From positions 62,001 to 126,000 of the forward strand of contig CAWZYM010000173.1 of NCBI GenBank assembly GCA_963966185.1: a DNA stretch of 64,000 bases, written 5' to 3'. Made by a program: the position numbers and the translations under genes. The first letter of the stretch is position 1. Each line of letters starts with the position of its first letter. Shown piece by piece: positions 11,301 to 25,776 of this stretch. Source of the DNA: Rhabditoides inermis (lineage: Eukaryota; Nematoda; Chromadorea; Rhabditida; Rhabditidae). Under the pieces are notes generated by a model. It was given only the letters and a program-made list of their open reading frames with translations. It ran no database searches and was not told the DNA's origin.

Positions 11301-11766
11301 TCCCGGTCACCGAGGAACATTGTTCGAAAGTTTCCCGGTCACCGGGGAACATTATTGAATGTTCCCCGGTCACCGGGGAACATTGTTCGAAAGTTTCCCG
11401 GTCACCGGGGAACATTGTTCGAAAGTTTCCCGGTCACCGGGAACATTGTTCGAAAGTTTCCCGGTCACCGGGGAACATTGTTCGAAAGTTTCCCGGTCAC
11501 CGGGGAACATTGTTCGAAAGTTTCCCGGTCACCGGGGAACATTGTTCGAAAGTTTCCCGGTCACCGGGGAACATTGTTGAATGTTTTCCGGTCACCGAGG
11601 AACATTGTTGAATGTTTCCCGCGTTTCCCGGTCACCGAGGAACATTGTTCGAAAGTTTCCCGGTCACCGGGGAACATTGTTGAAAGTTTCCCGGTCACCG
11701 GGGAACATTGTTCGAAAGTTTCCCGGTCACCGGGGAACATTGTTCGAAAGTTTCCCGGTCACCGGG
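8362..11766 (+). repeat. Higher-order duplication, 1746 bp
   Basis: The same irregular order of unit variants occurs twice at offset 1746, with one 32-bp unit difference (1778) in the first 200 bases. A diagnostic irregular unit (GAATGTTTGTTGAATG) sits at 8961 and again at 10707. Confidence 0.85.
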
Positions 11767-13750
11767 GAACATTATTGAATGTTCCCCGGTCACCGGGGAA
11801 CATTGTTCGAAAGTTTCCCGGTCACCGGGGAACATTGTTCGAAAGTTTCCCGGTCACCGGGGAACATTGTTCGAATGTTTCCCGGTCACCGGGGAACATT
11901 GTTCGAATGTTTCCCGGTCACCGGGGAACATTGTTCGAATGTTTCCCGGTCACCGGGGAACATTGTTCGAATGTTTCCCGGTCACCGGGGAACATTGTTC
12001 GAATGTTTCCCGGTCACCGGGGAACATTGTTCGAATGTTTCCCGGTCACCGGGGAACATTGTTCGAATGTTTCCCGGTCACCGGGGAACATTGTTGAATG
12101 TTCCCCGGTCACCGGGGAACATTGTTCGAAAGTTTCCCGGTCACCGGGGAACATTGTTCGAAAGTTTCCCGGTCACCGGGGAACATTGTTCGAAAGTTTC
12201 CCGGTCACCGGGGAACATTGTTGAATGTTTCCCGGTCACCGGGGAACATTGTTGAATGTTTTCCGGTCACCGAGGAACATTGTTCGAATGTTTCCCGGTC
12301 ACCGGGGAACATTGTTCGAATGTTTCCCGGTCACCGGGGAACATTGTTGAATGTTCCCCGGTCACCGGGGAACATTGTTCGAAAGTTTCCCGGTCACCGG
12401 GGAACATTGTTCGAGAGTTTCCCGGTCACCGGGGAACATTGTTCGAAAGTTTCCCGGTCACCGGGGAACATTGTTGAATGTTTCCCGGTCACCGGGGAAC
12501 ATTATTGAATGTTCCCCGGTCACCGGGGAACATTGTTCGAAAGTTTCCCGGTCACCGGGGAACATTATTGAATGTTCCTCGGTCACCGGGGAACATTGTT
12601 CGAAAGTTTCCCGGTCACCGGGGAACATTGTTGAATGTTCCCCGGTCACTGGGGAACATTGTTCGAAAGTTTCCCGGTCACCGGAGAACATTATTGAATG
12701 TTCCCCGGTCACCGGGGAACATTGTTCGAAAGTTTCCCGGTCACCGGGGAACATTGTTCGAATGTTTCCCGGTCACCGGGGAACATTGTTCGAAAGTTTC
12801 CCGGTCACCGGGGAACATTGTTGAATGTTTCCCGGTCACCGGGGAACATTGTTCGAATGTTTCCCGGTCACCGGGGAACATTGTTCGAATGTTTCCCGGT
12901 CACCGGGGAACATTGTTCGAATGTTTCCCGGTCACCGGGGAACATTGTTCGAATGTTTCCCGGTCACCGGGGAACATTGTTGAATGTTCCCCGGTCACCG
13001 GGAAACATTGTTCGAAAGTTTCCCGGTCACCGGGGAACATTGTTCGAAAGTTTCCCGGTCACCGGGGAACATTGTTCGAAAGTTTCCCGGTCACCGGGGA
13101 ACATTGTTGAATGTTTCCCGGTCACCGGGGAACATTGTTGAATGTTTTCCGGTCACCGAGGAACATTGTTGAATGTTTCCCGCGTTTCCCGGTCACCGAG
13201 GAACATTGTTCGAAAGTTTCCCGGTCACCGGGGAACATTGTTGAAAGTTTCCCGGTCACCGGGGAACATTGTTCGAAAGTTTCCCGGTCACCGGGGAACA
13301 TTATTGAATGTTCCCCGGTCACCGGGGAACATTGTTGAAAGTTTCCCGGTCACCGGGTAACATTGTTGAATGTTCCCCGGTCACCGGGGAACATTGTTCG
13401 AAAGTTTCCCGGTCACCGGGGAACATTGCTCGAAAGTTTCCCGGTCACCGGGGAACATTGTTCGAAAGTTTCCCGGTCACCGGGAACATTGTTCGAAAGT
13501 TTCCCGGTCACCGGGGAACATTGTTCGAAAGTTTCCCGGTCACCGGGGAACATTGTTCGAAAGTTTCCCGGTCACCGGGGAACATTGTTCGAAAGTTTCC
13601 CGGTCACCGGGGAACATTGTTGAATGTTTTCCGGTCACCGAGGAACATTGTTGAATGTTTCCCGCGTTTCCCGGTCACCGAGGAACATTGTTCGAAAGTT
13701 TCCCGGTCACCGGGGAACATTGTTGAAAGTTTCCCGGTCACCGGGGAACA

Positions 13751-16700
13751 TTGTTCGAAAGTTTCCCGGTCACCGGGGAACATTGTTCGAAAGTTTCCCG
13801 GTCACCGGGGAACATTATTGAATGTTCCCCGGTCACCGGGGAACATTGTTCGAAAGTTTCCCGGTCACCGGGGAACATTGTTCGAAAGTTTCCCGGTCAC
13901 CGGGGAACATTGTTCGAATGTTTCCCGGTCACCGGGGAACATTGTTCGAATGTTTCCCGGTCACCGGGGAACATTGTTCGAATGTTTCCCGGTCACCGGG
14001 GAACATTGTTCGAATGTTTCCCGGTCACCGGGGAACATTGTTCGAATGTTTCCCGGTCACCGGGGAACATTGTTCGAATGTTTCCCGGTCACCGGGGAAC
14101 ATTGTTCGAATGTTTCCCGGTCACCGGGGAACATTGTTCGAATGTTTCCCGGTCACCGGGGAACATTGTTGAATGTTCCCCGGTCACCGGGGAACATTGT
14201 TCGAAAGTTTCCCGGTCACCGGGGAACATTGTTCGAAAGTTTCCCGGTCACCGGGGAACATTGTTCGAAAGTTTCCCGGTCACCGGGGAACATTGTTGAA
14301 TGTTTCCCGGTCACCGGGGAACATTGTTGAATGTTTTCCGGTCACCGAGGAACATTGTTCGAATGTTTCCCGGTCACCGGGGAACATTGTTCGAATGTTT
14401 CCCGGTCACCGGGGAACATTGTTGAATGTTCCCCGGTCACCGGGGAACATTGTTCGAAAGTTTCCCGGTCACCGGGGAACATTGTTCGAGAGTTTCCCGG
14501 TCACCGGGGAACATTGTTCGAAAGTTTCCCGGTCACCGGGGAACATTGTTGAATGTTTCCCGGTCACCGGGGAACATTGTTGAATGTTTTCCGGTCACCG
14601 AGGAACATTGTTGAATGTTTCCCGCGTTTTCCGGTCACCGAGGAACATTGTTCGAAAGTTTCCCGGTCACCGGGGAACATTGTTGAAAGTTTCCCGGTCA
14701 CCGGGGAACATTGTTCGAAAGTTTCCCGGTCACCGGGGAACATTATTGAATGTTCCCCGGTCACCGGGGAACATTGTTCGAAAGTTTCCCGGTCACCGGG
14801 GAACATTGTTCGGAAGTTTCCCGGTCACCGGGGAACATTGTTCGAAAGTTTCCCGGTCACCGGGGAACATTATTGAATGTTCCCCGGTCACCGGGGAACA
14901 TTGTTCGAAAGTTTCCCGGTCACCGGGGAACATTGTTGAATGTTCTCCGGTCACCGGGGAACATTGTTCGAAAGTTTCCCGGTCACCGGGGAACATTGTT
15001 CGAAAGTTTCCCGGTCACCGGGGAACATTGTTCGAAAGTTTCCCGGTCACCGGGGAACATTGTTCGAAAGTTTCCCGGTCACCGGGGAACATTGTTCGAA
15101 AGTTTCCCGGTCACCGGGGAACATTGTTCGAAAGTTTCCCGGTCACCGGGGAACATTATTGAATGTTCCCCGGTCACCGGGGAACATTGTTCGAAAGTTT
15201 CCCGGTCACCGGGGAACATTATTGAATGTTCCTCGGTCACCGGGGAACATTGTTCGAAAGTTTCCCGGTCACCGGGGAACATTGTTGAATGTTCCCCGGT
15301 CACTGGGGAACATTGTTCGAAAGTTTCCCGGTCACCGGAGAACATTATTGAATGTTCCCCGGTCACCGGGGAACATTGTTGAAAGTTTCCCGGTCACCGG
15401 GGAACATTGTTCGAAAGTTTCCCGGTCACCGGGGAACATTGTTCGAAAGTTTCCCGGTCACCGGGGAACATTATTGAATGTTCCCCGGTCACCGGGGAAC
15501 ATTGTTCGAAAGTTTCCCGGTCACCGGGGAACATTGTTCGAAAGTTTCCCGGTCACCGGGGAACATTGTTCGAATGTTTCCCGGTCACCGGGGAACATTG
15601 TTCGAATGTTTCCCGGTCACCGGGGAACATTGTTCGAATGTTTCCCGGTCACCGGGGAACATTGTTCGAATGTTTCCCGGTCACCGGGGAACATTGTTCG
15701 AATGTTTCCCGGTCACCGGGGAACATTGTTCGAATGTTTCCCGGTCACCGGGGAACATTGTTCGAATGTTTCCCGGTCACCGGGGAACATTGTTCGAATG
15801 TTTCCCGGTCACCGGGGAACATTGTTGAATGTTCCCCGGTCACCGGGGAACATTGTTCGAAAGTTTCCCGGTCACCGGGGAACATTGTTCGAAAGTTTCC
15901 CGGTCACCGGGGAACATTGTTCGAAAGTTTCCCGGTCACCGGGGAACATTGTTGAATGTTTCCCGGTCACCGGGGAACATTGTTGAATGTTTTCCGGTCA
16001 CCGAGGAACATTGTTCGAATGTTTCCCGGTCACCGGGGAACATTGTTCGAATGTTTCCCGGTCACCGGGGAACATTGTTGAATGTTCCCCGGTCACCGGG
16101 GAACATTGTTCGAAAGTTTCCCGGTCACCGGGGAACATTGTTCGAGAGTTTCCCGGTCACCGGGGAACATTGTTCGAAAGTTTCCCGGTCACCGGGGAAC
16201 ATTGTTGAATGTTTCCCGGTCACCGGGGAACATTGTTGAATGTTTTCCGGTCACCGAGGAACATTGTTGAATGTTTCCCGCGTTTTCCGGTCACCGAGGA
16301 ACATTGTTCGAAAGTTTCCCGGTCACCGGGGAACATTGTTGAAAGTTTCCCGGTCACCGGGGAACATTGTTCGAAAGTTTCCCGGTCACCGGGGAACATT
16401 ATTGAATGTTCCCCGGTCACCGGGGAACATTGTTCGAAAGTTTCCCGGTCACCGGGGAACATTGTTCGGAAGTTTCCCGGTCACCGGGGAACATTGTTCG
16501 AAAGTTTCCCGGTCACCGGGGAACATTATTGAATGTTCCCCGGTCACCGGGGAACATTGTTCGAAAGTTTCCCGGTCACCGGGGAACATTGTTGAATGTT
16601 CTCCGGTCACCGGGGAACATTGTTCGAAAGTTTCCCGGTCACCGGGGAACATTGTTCGAAAGTTTCCCGGTCACCGGGGAACATTGTTCGAAAGTTTCCC

Positions 16701-17062
16701 GGTCACCGGGGAACATTGTTCGAAAGTTTCCCGGTCACCGGGGAACATTGTTCGAAAGTTTCCCGGTCACCGGGGAACATTGTTCGAAAGTTTCCCGGTC
16801 ACCGGGGAACATTATTGAATGTTCCCCGGTCACCGGGGAACATTGTTCGAAAGTTTCCCGGTCACCGGGGAACATTATTGAATGTTCCTCGGTCACCGGG
16901 GAACATTGTTCGAAAGTTTCCCGGTCACCGGGGAACATTGTTGAATGTTCCCCGGTCACTGGGGAACATTGTTCGAAAGTTTCCCGGTCACCGGAGAACA
17001 TTATTGAATGTTCCCCGGTCACCGGGGAACATTGTTCGAAAGTTTCCCGGTCACCGGGGAAC
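13751..17062 (+). repeat. Higher-order duplication, 1656 bp
   Basis: Two adjacent copies, 13751-15406 and 15407-17062. The rare form CCCGCGTTTTCC falls at 14621 and 16277, exactly 1656 apart. A further related segment lies 2043 bases upstream, and part of 12698-13360 recurs at 17008-17670 (offset 4310). Confidence 0.85.
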
Positions 17063-17489
17063 ATTGTTCGAATGTTTCCCGGTCACCGGGGAACATTGTT
17101 CGAAAGTTTCCCGGTCACCGGGGAACATTGTTGAATGTTTCCCGGTCACCGGGGAACATTGTTCGAATGTTTCCCGGTCACCGGGGAACATTGTTCGAAT
17201 GTTTCCCGGTCACCGGGGAACATTGTTCGAATGTTTCCCGGTCACCGGGGAACATTGTTCGAATGTTTCCCGGTCACCGGGGAACATTGTTGAATGTTCC
17301 CCGGTCACCGGGAAACATTGTTCGAAAGTTTCCCGGTCACCGGGGAACATTGTTCGAAAGTTTCCCGGTCACCGGGGAACATTGTTCGAAAGTTTCCCGG
17401 TCACCGGGGAACATTGTTGAATGTTTCCCGGTCACCGGGGAACATTGTTGAATGTTTTCCGGTCACCGAGGAACATTGTTGAATGTTTC

Positions 17490-20400
17490 CCGCGTTTCCC
17501 GGTCACCGAGGAACATTGTTCGAAAGTTTCCCGGTCACCGGGGAACATTGTTGAAAGTTTCCCGGTCACCGGGGAACATTGTTCGAAAGTTTCCCGGTCA
17601 CCGGGGAACATTATTGAATGTTCCCCGGTCACCGGGGAACATTGTTGAAAGTTTCCCGGTCACCGGGTAACATTGTTGAATGTTCCCCGGTCACCGGGGA
17701 ACATTGTTCGAAAGTTTCCCGGTCACCGGGGAACATTGCTCGAAAGTTTCCCGGTCACCGGGGAACATTGTTCGAGAGTTTCCCGGTCACCGGGGAACAT
17801 TATTGAATGTTCCCCCGGTCACCGGGGAACATTGTTCGAAAGTTTCCCGGTCACCGGGGAACATTGTTCGAAAGTTTCCCGGTCACCGGAGAACATTATT
17901 AAATGTTCCCCGGTCACCGGGGAACATTGTTCGAAAGTTTCCCGGTCACCGGGGAACATTATTGAATGTTCCCCGGTCACCGGGGAACATTGTTCGAAAG
18001 TTTCCCGGTCACCGGGGAACATTGTTCGAATGTTTCCCGGTCACCGGGGAACATTGTTCGAATGTTTCCCGGTCACCGGGGAACATTGTTCGAATGTTTC
18101 CCGGTCACCGGGGAACATTGTTCGAATGTTTCCCGGTCACCGGGGAACATTGTTCGAATGTTTCCCGGTCACCGGGGAACATTGTTCGAATGTTTCCCGG
18201 TCACCGGGGAACATTGTTGAATGTTCCCCGGTCACCGGGGAACATTGTTTGAAAGTTTCCCGGTCACCGGGGAACATTGTTCGAAAGTTTCCCGGTCACC
18301 GGGGAACATTGTTCGAAAGTTTCCCGGTCACCGGGGAACATTGTTCGAAAGTTTCCCGGTCACCGGGGAACAATATTGAATGTTCCCCGGTCACCGGGGA
18401 ACATTGTTCGAAAGTTTCCCGGTCACCGGGGAACATTGTTCGAAAGTTTCCCGGTCACCGAGGAACATTGTTCGAATGTTTCCCGGTCACCGGGGAACAT
18501 TGTTCGAAAGTTTCCCGGTCACCGGGGAACATTGTTGAATGTTCCCCGATCACCGGGGAACATTGTTCGAAAGTTTCCCGGTCACCGGGGAACATTGTTG
18601 AATGTTCCCCGATCACCGGGGAACATTGTTCGAATGTTTCCCGGTCACCGGGGAACATTGTTCGAAAGTTTCCCGGTCACCGGGGAACATTGTTCGAAAG
18701 TTTCCCGGTCACCGGGGAACATTGTTCGAAAGTTTCCCGGTCACCGGGGAACATTGTTCGAAAGTGTCCCGGTCACCGGGGAACATTATTGAATGTTCCC
18801 CGGTCACCGGGGAACATTGTTCGAAAGTTTCCCGGTCACCGGGGAACATTGTTCGAAAGTTTCCCGGTCACCGGGGAACATTGTTCGAAAGTTTCCCGGT
18901 CACCGGGGAACATTATTGAATGTTCCCCGGTCACCGGGGAACATTGTTCGAAAGTTTCCCGGTCACCGGGGAACATTGTTCGAAAGTTTCCCGGTCACCG
19001 AGGAACATTGTTCGAATGTTTCCCGGTCACCGGGGAACATTGTTGAATGTTCCCCGATCACCGGGGAACATTGTTCGAATGTTTCCCGGTCACCGGGGAA
19101 CATTGTTGAAAGTTTCCCGGTCACCGGGGAACATTGTTCGAATGTTTCCCGGTCACCGGGGAACATTGTTCGAATGTTTCCCGGTCACCGGGGAACATTA
19201 TTGAATGTTCCCCGGTCACCGGGGAACATTGTTCGAAAGTTTCCCGGTCACCGAGGAACATTGTTCGAATGTTTCCCGGTCACCGGGGAACATTGTTCGA
19301 AAGTTTCCCGGTCACCGGGGAACATTGTTGAATGTTCCCCGATCACCGGGGAACATTGTTCGAAAGTTTCCCGGTCACCGGGGAACATTGTTCGAATGTT
19401 TCCCGGTCACCGGGGAACATTGTTCGAAAGTTTCCCGGTCACCGGGGAACATTGTTCGAATGTTTCCCGGTCACCGGGGAACATTGTTCGAAAGTTTCCC
19501 GGTCACCGGGGAACATTGTTCGAAAGTTTCCCGGTCACCGAGGAACATTGTTCGAATGTTTCCCGGTCACCGGGGAACATTGTTCGAATGTTTCCCGGTC
19601 ACCGGGGAACATTGTTCGAATGTTTCCCGGTCACCGGGGAACATTGTTCGAAAGTTTCCCGGTCACCGGGGAACATTATTGAATGTTCCCCGGTCACCGG
19701 GGAACATTGTTCGAAAGTTTCCCGGTCACCGGGGAACATTGTTCGAAAGTTTCCCGGTCACCGAGGAAGTTTTCCGGTCACCATTGTTCGAATGTTTCCC
19801 GGTCACCGGGGAACATTGTTCGAAAGTTTCCCGGTCACCGGGGAACATTGTTGAATGTTCCCCGATCACCGGGGAACATTGTTCGAAAGTTTCCCGGTCA
19901 CCGGGGAACATTGTTGAATGTTCCCCGATCACCGGGGAACATTGTTCGAATGTTTCCCGGTCACCGGGGAACATTGTTGAAAGTTTCCCGGTCACCGGGG
20001 AACATTGTTCGAATGTTTCCCGGTCACCGGGGAACATTGTTCGAATGTTTCCCGGTCACCGGGGAACATTATTGAATGTTCCCCGGTCACCGAGGAACAT
20101 TGTTCGAATGTTTCCCGGTCACCGGGGAACATTGTTCGAAAGTTTCCCGGTCACCGGGGAACATTGTTGAATGTTCCCCGATCACCGGGGAACATTGTTC
20201 GAAAGTTTCCCGGTCACCGGGGAACATTGTTCGAAAGTTTCCCGGTCACCGGGGAACATTGTTCGAAAGTTTCCCGGTCACCGGGGAACATTATTGAATG
20301 TTCCCCGGTCACCGGGGAACATTGTTCGAAAGTTTCCCGGTCACCGGGGAACATTGTTCGAAAGTTTCCCGGTCACCGAGGAACATTGTTCGAATGTTTC

Positions 20401-23400
20401 CCGGTCACCGGGGAACATTGTTCGAAAGTTTCCCGGTCACCGGGGAACATTGTTGAATGTTCCCCGATCACCGGGGAACATTGTTCGAAAGTTTCCCGGT
20501 CACCGGGGAACATTGTTGAATGTTCCCCGGTCACCGGGGAACATTGTTCGAAAGTTTCTCGGTCACCGGGGAACATTGTTCGAAAGTTTCCCGGTCACCG
20601 GGGAACATTATTGAATGTTCCCCGGTCACCGAGGAACATTGTTCGAATGTTTCCCGGTCACCGGGGAACATTGTTCGAAAGTTTCCCGGTCACCGAGGAA
20701 CATTGTTCGAATGTTTCCCGGTCACCGGGGAACATTGTTCGAAAGTTTCCCGGTCACCGGGGAACATTGTTGAATGTTCCCCGATCACCGGGGAACATTG
20801 TTCGAAAGTTTCCCGGTCACCGGGGAACATTGTTGAATGTTCCCCGATCACCGGGGAACATTGTTCGAATGTTTCCCGGTCACCGGGGAACATTGTTCGA
20901 AAGTTTCCCGGTCACCGGGGAACATTGTTCGAAAGTTTCCCGGTCACCGGGGAACATTGTTCGAAAGTTTCCCGGTCACCGGGGAACATTGTTCGAAAGT
21001 TTCCCGGTCACCGGGGAACATTATTGAATGTTCCCCGGTCACCGGGGAACATTGTTCGAAAGTTTCCCGGTCACCGGGGAACATTGTTCGAAAGTTTCCC
21101 GGTCACCGAGGAACATTGTTCGAATGTTTCCCGGTGACCGGGGAACATTGTTCGAAAGTTTCCCGGTCACCGGGGAACATTGTTGAATGTTTCCCGGTCA
21201 CCGGGGAACATTGTTGAATGTTCCCCGATCACCGGGGAACATTGTTCGAATGTTTCCCGGTCACCGGGGAACATTGTTGAAAGTTTCCCGGTCACCGGGG
21301 AACATTGTTCGAATGTTTCCCGGTCACCGGGGAACATTGTTCGAATGTTTCCCGGTCACCGGGGAACATTATTGAATGTTCCCCGGTCACCGAGGAACAT
21401 TGTTCGAATGTTTCCCGGTCACCGGGGAACATTGTTCGAAAGTTTCCCGGTCACCGGGGAACATTGTTCGAAAGTTTCCCGGTCACCGAGGAACATTGTT
21501 CGAATGTTTCCCGGTCACCGGGGAACATTGTTCGAAAGTTTCCCGGTCACCGGGGAACATTGTTCGAAAGTTTCCCGGTCACCGGGGAACATTGTTGAAT
21601 GTTCCCCGATCACCGGGGAACATTGTTCGAAAGTTTCCCGGTCACCGGGGAACATTGTTGAATGTTCCCCGGTCACCGGGGAACATTGTTCGAAAGTTTC
21701 CCGGTCACCGGGGAACATTGTTCGAAAGTTTCCCGGTCACCGGGGAACATTATTGAATGTTCCCCGGTCACCGAGGAACATTGTTCGAATGTTTCCCGGT
21801 CACCGGGGAACATTGTTCGAAAGTTTCCCGGTCACCGGGGAACATTGTTCGAAAGTTTCCCGGTCACCGAGGAACATTGTTCGAATGTTTCCCGGTCACC
21901 GGGGAACATTGTTCGAAAGTTTCCCGGTCACCGGGGAACATTGTTGAATGTTCCCCGATCACCGGGGAACATTGTTCGAAAGTTTCCCGGTCACCGGGGA
22001 ACATTGTTGAATGTTCCCCGATCACCGGGGAACATTGTTCGAATGTTTCCCGGTCACCGGGGAACATTGTTCGAAAGTTTCCCGGTCACCGGGGAACATT
22101 GTTCGAAAGTTTCCCGGTCACCGGGGAACATTGTTCGAAAGTTTCCCGGTCACCGGGGAACATTGTTCGAAAGTTTCCCGGTCACCGGGGAACATTATTG
22201 AATGTTCCCCGGTCACCGGGGAACATTGTTCGAAAGTTTCCCGGTCACCGGGGAACATTGTTCGAAAGTTTCCCGGTCACCGAGGAACATTGTTCGAATG
22301 TTTCCCGGTCACCGGGGAACATTGTTCGAAAGTTTCCCGGTCACCGGGGAACATTGTTGAATGTTTCCCGGTCACCGGGGAACATTGTTGAATGTTCCCC
22401 GATCACCGGGGAACATTGTTCGAATGTTTCCCGGTCACCGGGGAACATTGTTGAAAGTTTCCCGGTCACCGGGGAACATTGTTCGAATGTTTCCCGGTCA
22501 CCGGGGAACATTGTTCGAATGTTTCCCGGTCACCGGGGAACATTATTGAATGTTCCCCGGTCACCGGGGAACATTGTTCGAAAGTTTCCCGGTCACCGAG
22601 GAACATTGTTCGAATGTTTCCCGGTCACCGGGGAACATTGTTCGAAAGTTTCCCGGTCACCGGGGAACATTGTTGAATGTTCCCCGATCACCGGGGAACA
22701 TTGTTCGAAAGTTTCCCGGTCACCGGGGAACATTGTTCGAATGTTTCCCGGTCACCGGGGAACATTGTTCGAAAGTTTCCCGGTCACCGGGGAACATTGT
22801 TCGAAAGTTTCCCGGTCACCGAGGAACATTGTTCGAATGTTTCCCGGTCACCGGGGAACATTGTTCGAATGTTTCCCGGTCACCGGGGAACATTGTTCGA
22901 ATGTTTCCCGGTCACCGGGGAACATTATTGAATGTTCCCCGGTCACCGAGGAACATTGTTCGAATGTTTCCCGGTCACCGGGGAACATTGTTCGAAAGTT
23001 TCCCGGTCACCGGGGAACATTGTTCGAAAGTTTCCCGGTCACCGAGGAACATTGTTCGAATGTTTCCCGGTCACCGGGGAACATTGTTCGAAAGTTTCCC
23101 GGTCACCGGGGAACATTGTTGAATGTTCCCCGATCACCGGGGAACATTGTTCGAAAGTTTCCCGGTCACCGGGGAACATTGTTGAATGTTCCCCGATCAC
23201 CGGGGAACATTGTTCGAATGTTTCCCGGTCACCGGGGAACATTGTTCGAAAGTTTCCCGGTCACCGGGAACATTGTTCGAAAGTTTCCCGGTCACCGGGG
23301 AACATTGTTCGAAAGTTTCCCGGTCACCGGGGAACATTGTTGAATGTTTCCCGGTCACCGGGGAACATTGTTGAATGTTTTCCGGTCACCGAGGAACATT

Positions 23401-23411
23401 GTTGAATGTTT
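17490..23411 (+). repeat. Satellite subdomain lacking the CCCGCG junction unit
   Basis: The CCCGCGTTTCCC junction variant occurs about 29 times elsewhere in the array, but not once in this 5.9-kb stretch. From about 18.5 kb on, the stretch is instead enriched in CCGATCACC cores and GTTCGAATG spacers. It forms its own subfamily domain. Confidence 0.7.
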
Positions 23412-25365
23412 CCCGCGTTTCCCGGTCACCGGGGAACATTGTTCGAAAGTTTCCCGGTCACCGGGGAACATTGTTCGAAAGTTTCCCGGTCACCGGGGAA
23501 CATTGTTCGAAAGTTTCCCGGTCACCGGGGAACATTGTTCGAAAGTTTCCCGGTCACCGGGGAACATTGTTCGAAAGTTTCCCGGTCACCGGGGAACATT
23601 GTTCGAAAGTTTCCCGGTCACCGGGGAACATTGTTGAATGTTCCCCGGTCACTGGGGAACATTGTTCGAAAGTTTCCCGGTCACCGGGGAACATTGTTGA
23701 ATGTTCCCCGATCACCGGAGAACATTGTTCGAATGTTTCCCGGTCACCGAGGAACATTGTTGAAAGTTTCCCGGTCACCGGGGAACATTGTTCGAAAGTT
23801 TCCCGGTCACCGGGGAACATTATTGAATGTTCCCCGGTCACCGGGGAACATTGTTCGAAAGTTTCCCGTTCACCGGGGAACATTGTTCGAAAGTTTCCCG
23901 GTCACCGGGGAACATTGTTCGAAAGTTTCCCGGTCACCGGGGAACATTGTTGAATGTTCCCCGGTCACCGGGGAACATTGTTCGAAAGTTTCCCGGTCAC
24001 CGGGGAACATTGTTCGAAAGTTTCCCGGTCACCGGGGAACATTGTTCGAAAGTTTCCCGGTCACCGGGGAACATTGTTGAATGTTTCCCGGTCACCGGGG
24101 AACATTGTTGAATGTTTCCCGGTCACCGAGGAACATTGTTGAATGTTTTCCGCGTTTCCCGGTCACCGGGGAACATTGTTGAAAGTTTCCCGGTCACCGG
24201 GGAACATTGTTCGAATGTTTCCCGGTCACCGGGGAACATTGTTCGAATGTTTCCCGGTCACCGGGGAACATTATTGAATGTTCCCCGGTCACCGGGGAAC
24301 ATTGTTCGAAAGTTTCCCGGTCACCGAGGAACATTGTTCGAATGTTTCCCGGTCACCGGGGAACATTGTTCGAAAGTTTCCCGGTCACCGGGGAACATTG
24401 TTGAATGTTCCCCGATCACCGGGGAACATTGTTCGAAAGTTTCCCGGTCACCGGGGAACATTGTTCGAATGTTTCCCGGTCACCGGGGAACATTGTTCGA
24501 AAGTTTCCCGGTCACCGGGGAACATTGTTCGAAAGTTTCCCGGTCACCGAGGAACATTGTTCGAATGTTTCCCGGTCACCGGGGAACATTGTTCGAATGT
24601 TTCCCGGTCACCGGGGAACATTGTTCGAATGTTTCCCGGTCACCGGGGAACATTATTGAATGTTCCCCGGTCACCGAGGAACATTGTTCGAATGTTTCCC
24701 GGTCACCGGGGAACATTGTTCGAAAGTTTCCCGGTCACCGGGGAACATTGTTCGAAAGTTTCCCGGTCACCGAGGAACATTGTTCGAATGTTTCCCGGTC
24801 ACCGGGGAACATTGTTCGAAAGTTTCCCGGTCACCGGGGAACATTGTTGAATGTTCCCCGATCACCGGGGAACATTGTTCGAAAGTTTCCCGGTCACCGG
24901 GGAACATTGTTGAATGTTCCCCGATCACCGGGGAACATTGTTCGAATGTTTCCCGGTCACCGGGGAACATTGTTCGAAAGTTTCCCGGTCACCGGGAACA
25001 TTGTTCGAAAGTTTCCCGGTCACCGGGGAACATTGTTCGAAAGTTTCCCGGTCACCGGGGAACATTGTTGAATGTTTCCCGGTCACCGGGGAACATTGTT
25101 GAATGTTTTCCGGTCACCGAGGAACATTGTTGAATGTTTCCCGCGTTTCCCGGTCACCGGGGAACATTGTTCGAAAGTTTCCCGGTCACCGGGGAACATT
25201 GTTCGAAAGTTTCCCGGTCACCGGGGAACATTGTTCGAAAGTTTCCCGGTCACCGGGGAACATTGTTCGAAAGTTTCCCGGTCACCGGGGAACATTGTTC
25301 GAAAGTTTCCCGGTCACCGGGGAACATTATTGAATGTTCCCCGGTCACCGGGGAACATTGTTCGA
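22479..25365 (+). repeat. Higher-order duplication, 1728 bp
   Basis: The unit order from about 22479 to 23637 recurs at offset 1728. A shortened unit (TCACCGGGAACATT, one G missing) marks both copies at 23261 and 24989. Confidence 0.85.
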
Positions 25366-25776
25366 AAGTTTCCCGGTCACCGGGGAACATTATTGAATGT
25401 TCCCCGGTCACCGGGGAACATTGTTCGAAAGTTTCCCGGTCACCGGGGAACATTATTGAATGTTCCCCGGTCACCGGGGAACATTGTTGAATGTTCCCCG
25501 GTCACCGGGGAACATTGTTCGAAAGTTTCCCGGTCACCGGGGAACATTGTTCGAAAGTTTCCCGGTCACCGGGGAACATTGTTCGAAAGTTTCCCGGTCA
25601 CCGGGGAACATTGTTCGAAAGTTTCCCGGTCACCGGGGAACATTATTGAATGTTCCCCGGTCACCGGGGAACATTGTTCGAAAGTTTCCCGGTCACCGGG
25701 GAACATTGTTCGAAAGTTTCCCGGTCACCGGGGAACATTGTTCGAAAGTTTCCCGGTCACCGGGGAACATTGTTGA

